DNA of 64,000 nt from [Lactobacillus] timonensis (lineage in GTDB: Bacteria; Bacillota; Bacilli; Lactobacillales; Lactobacillaceae), in assembly GCF_900240275.1 (NCBI RefSeq), contig NZ_LT964761.1, positions 1,513,389-1,577,388 on the forward strand. The letters run 5' to 3'. This document shows positions 63,537-64,000 of the stretch, piece after piece (positions within the stretch are counted from its first letter, which is position 1; the number at the start of each line of letters is the position of its first letter). The translations under genes and the position numbers were made by a program. The notes beneath the pieces are model-generated. The model was given only the letters and a program-made list of their open reading frames with translations, searched no databases and had not been told where the DNA came from.

Positions 63537-64000
63537 TTAGCGCTGCGTTACCCTGCCGGTTTGGTAATTAATATTGATGTTACGTTGCACATTCGGGACA
63601 AAGACATTGAACTGCAGGGAACCATCAGCTGCTTTCGCTTCGATATGGGCACCGGATGGGACAGGATTATTGTCATTATAAATATCTGTTACCCGGTAGC
63701 GCACCTTTACTCCCTGATCAAGCTTTCGCCGAACCAGCCCTTCGTAGTAATTTTGTCCCATCGAACGACTACTCCGAGCTTCATTCGCCCAGGCTGTCTG
63801 GGTGGCAATATTTTGGGGGTTGGACTCAGAAGCGTTAAAGTGAGGCAAGCCGCCAACGAGGGCGTATCCTAATAAATGTCCGCGGTCATAAGCATGACCG
63901 TAACCACCAGTCAGGTGTGATGCTTGTTCAAAGCCAGCCGGTTTCCAACTGCTAGCCCCGTTACCAGTTGATTGACGGTTACGGTACTGGCGAGTAGCAC
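63537..64000 (-). CDS. endA: EndA-like DNA/RNA non-specific endonuclease, 5' end outside the window
   Basis: The frame stays open to the right edge, giving 154 residues of the C-terminal part. It contains [15 protein letters not shown], the beta-beta-alpha-metal motif with the catalytic His, followed by [19 protein letters not shown] with the metal-binding Asn, as in streptococcal EndA. EndA-type nucleases are membrane-anchored and degrade one strand of DNA during uptake; free or secreted members serve in nutrition. The N-terminal anchor or signal would lie beyond 64000, so localisation cannot be judged. Confidence 0.88.
   Translation of the reverse strand, partial: ATRQYRNRQSTGNGASSWKPAGFEQASHLTGGYGHAYDRGHLLGYALVGGLPHFNASESNPQNIATQTAWANEARSSRSMGQNYYEGLVRRKLDQGVKVRYRVTDIYNDNNPVPSGAHIEAKAADGSLQFNVFVPNVQRNININYQTGRVTQR

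Noticed and set aside
1-64000. CRISPR arrays, tRNA and rRNA genes
   Set aside because: I saw no regularly spaced repeats, no tRNA-like cloverleaf or CCA-terminated cluster and no rRNA sequence, though single tRNAs can be missed by eye.

Overview
The window looks like the chromosome of an obligately heterofermentative lactic acid bacterium of the Lactobacillaceae, probably a Limosilactobacillus-type species. This is inferred from protein similarity and gene order (cvfB-xerD-ribT-scpA-scpB-rluB, ypbB-recQ, cmk-rpsA-der-hup, rbgA-rnhB-dprA-topA-xerC), from strong AGGAGG ribosome sites with frequent TTG/GTG starts, and from maltose phosphorylase metabolism. No rRNA, tRNA or CRISPR array was seen.

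Layout. 1-4165: chromosome segregation and RNA-modification genes. 4184-9567: a maltose unit (LacI regulator, operator-promoter, MFS transporter, maltose phosphorylase, beta-phosphoglucomutase). 9765-12499: a decayed locus where a MocR-type regulator and azlC have been joined by a deletion and azlC was then cut by an IS30-family element; azlD is intact. 12584-13366: FMN riboswitch plus the riboflavin transporter ribU. 13382-28039: housekeeping (ypbB-recQ, cmk, rpsA, der, hup, a TPR protein, cca, an ABC-F protein, thyA-dfrA) and a catalytically degenerate Xer paralogue. 28214-37828: degV, a lipase-like/YpmS/YozE group, rbgA-rnhB-dprA-topA-xerC and an aldose epimerase. 37937-45818: plsY, parE-parC, ppaC, and a pyridoxal kinase with an ECF S-component. 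46178-47839: a 35-residue membrane microprotein, then an IS3-family element sitting in the loop of an intrinsic terminator. 47873-50686: lipid-related genes (pgpA, patatin, DUF915 hydrolase, DUF454 protein).

The most unusual region is 50738-61561, all on the minus strand. An apparent operon encodes an uncharacterised 283-residue protein, two paralogous proteins with a proteasome-like (Ntn-hydrolase) fold signature, and a protein that joins a beta-helix-like N-terminal domain to a CbbX/SpoVK-type AAA+ ATPase. One of the Ntn paralogues keeps the Thr1/Asp17/Lys triad and the other has lost it. A separately transcribed 780-residue protein with a PLD-nuclease-like domain fused to an AAA-type ATPase lies about 3 kb further downstream, and its C-terminal tail resembles that of the 283-residue protein. 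A divergent tpiA-fba-phosphoglycerate mutase cassette sits between them. I infer a proteasome-like ATP-dependent complex; no function has been shown.

The right end carries a GNAT acetyltransferase, a DHA2-type MFS pseudogene, and the 3' part of an EndA-like nuclease that runs off the window. A recurring regulatory pattern is also present: at dprA, xerC and the IS3 orfA the ribosome-binding site lies inside the 3' arm of a terminator-like hairpin, and in dprA and xerC the TTG start codon emerges from the U-tract.
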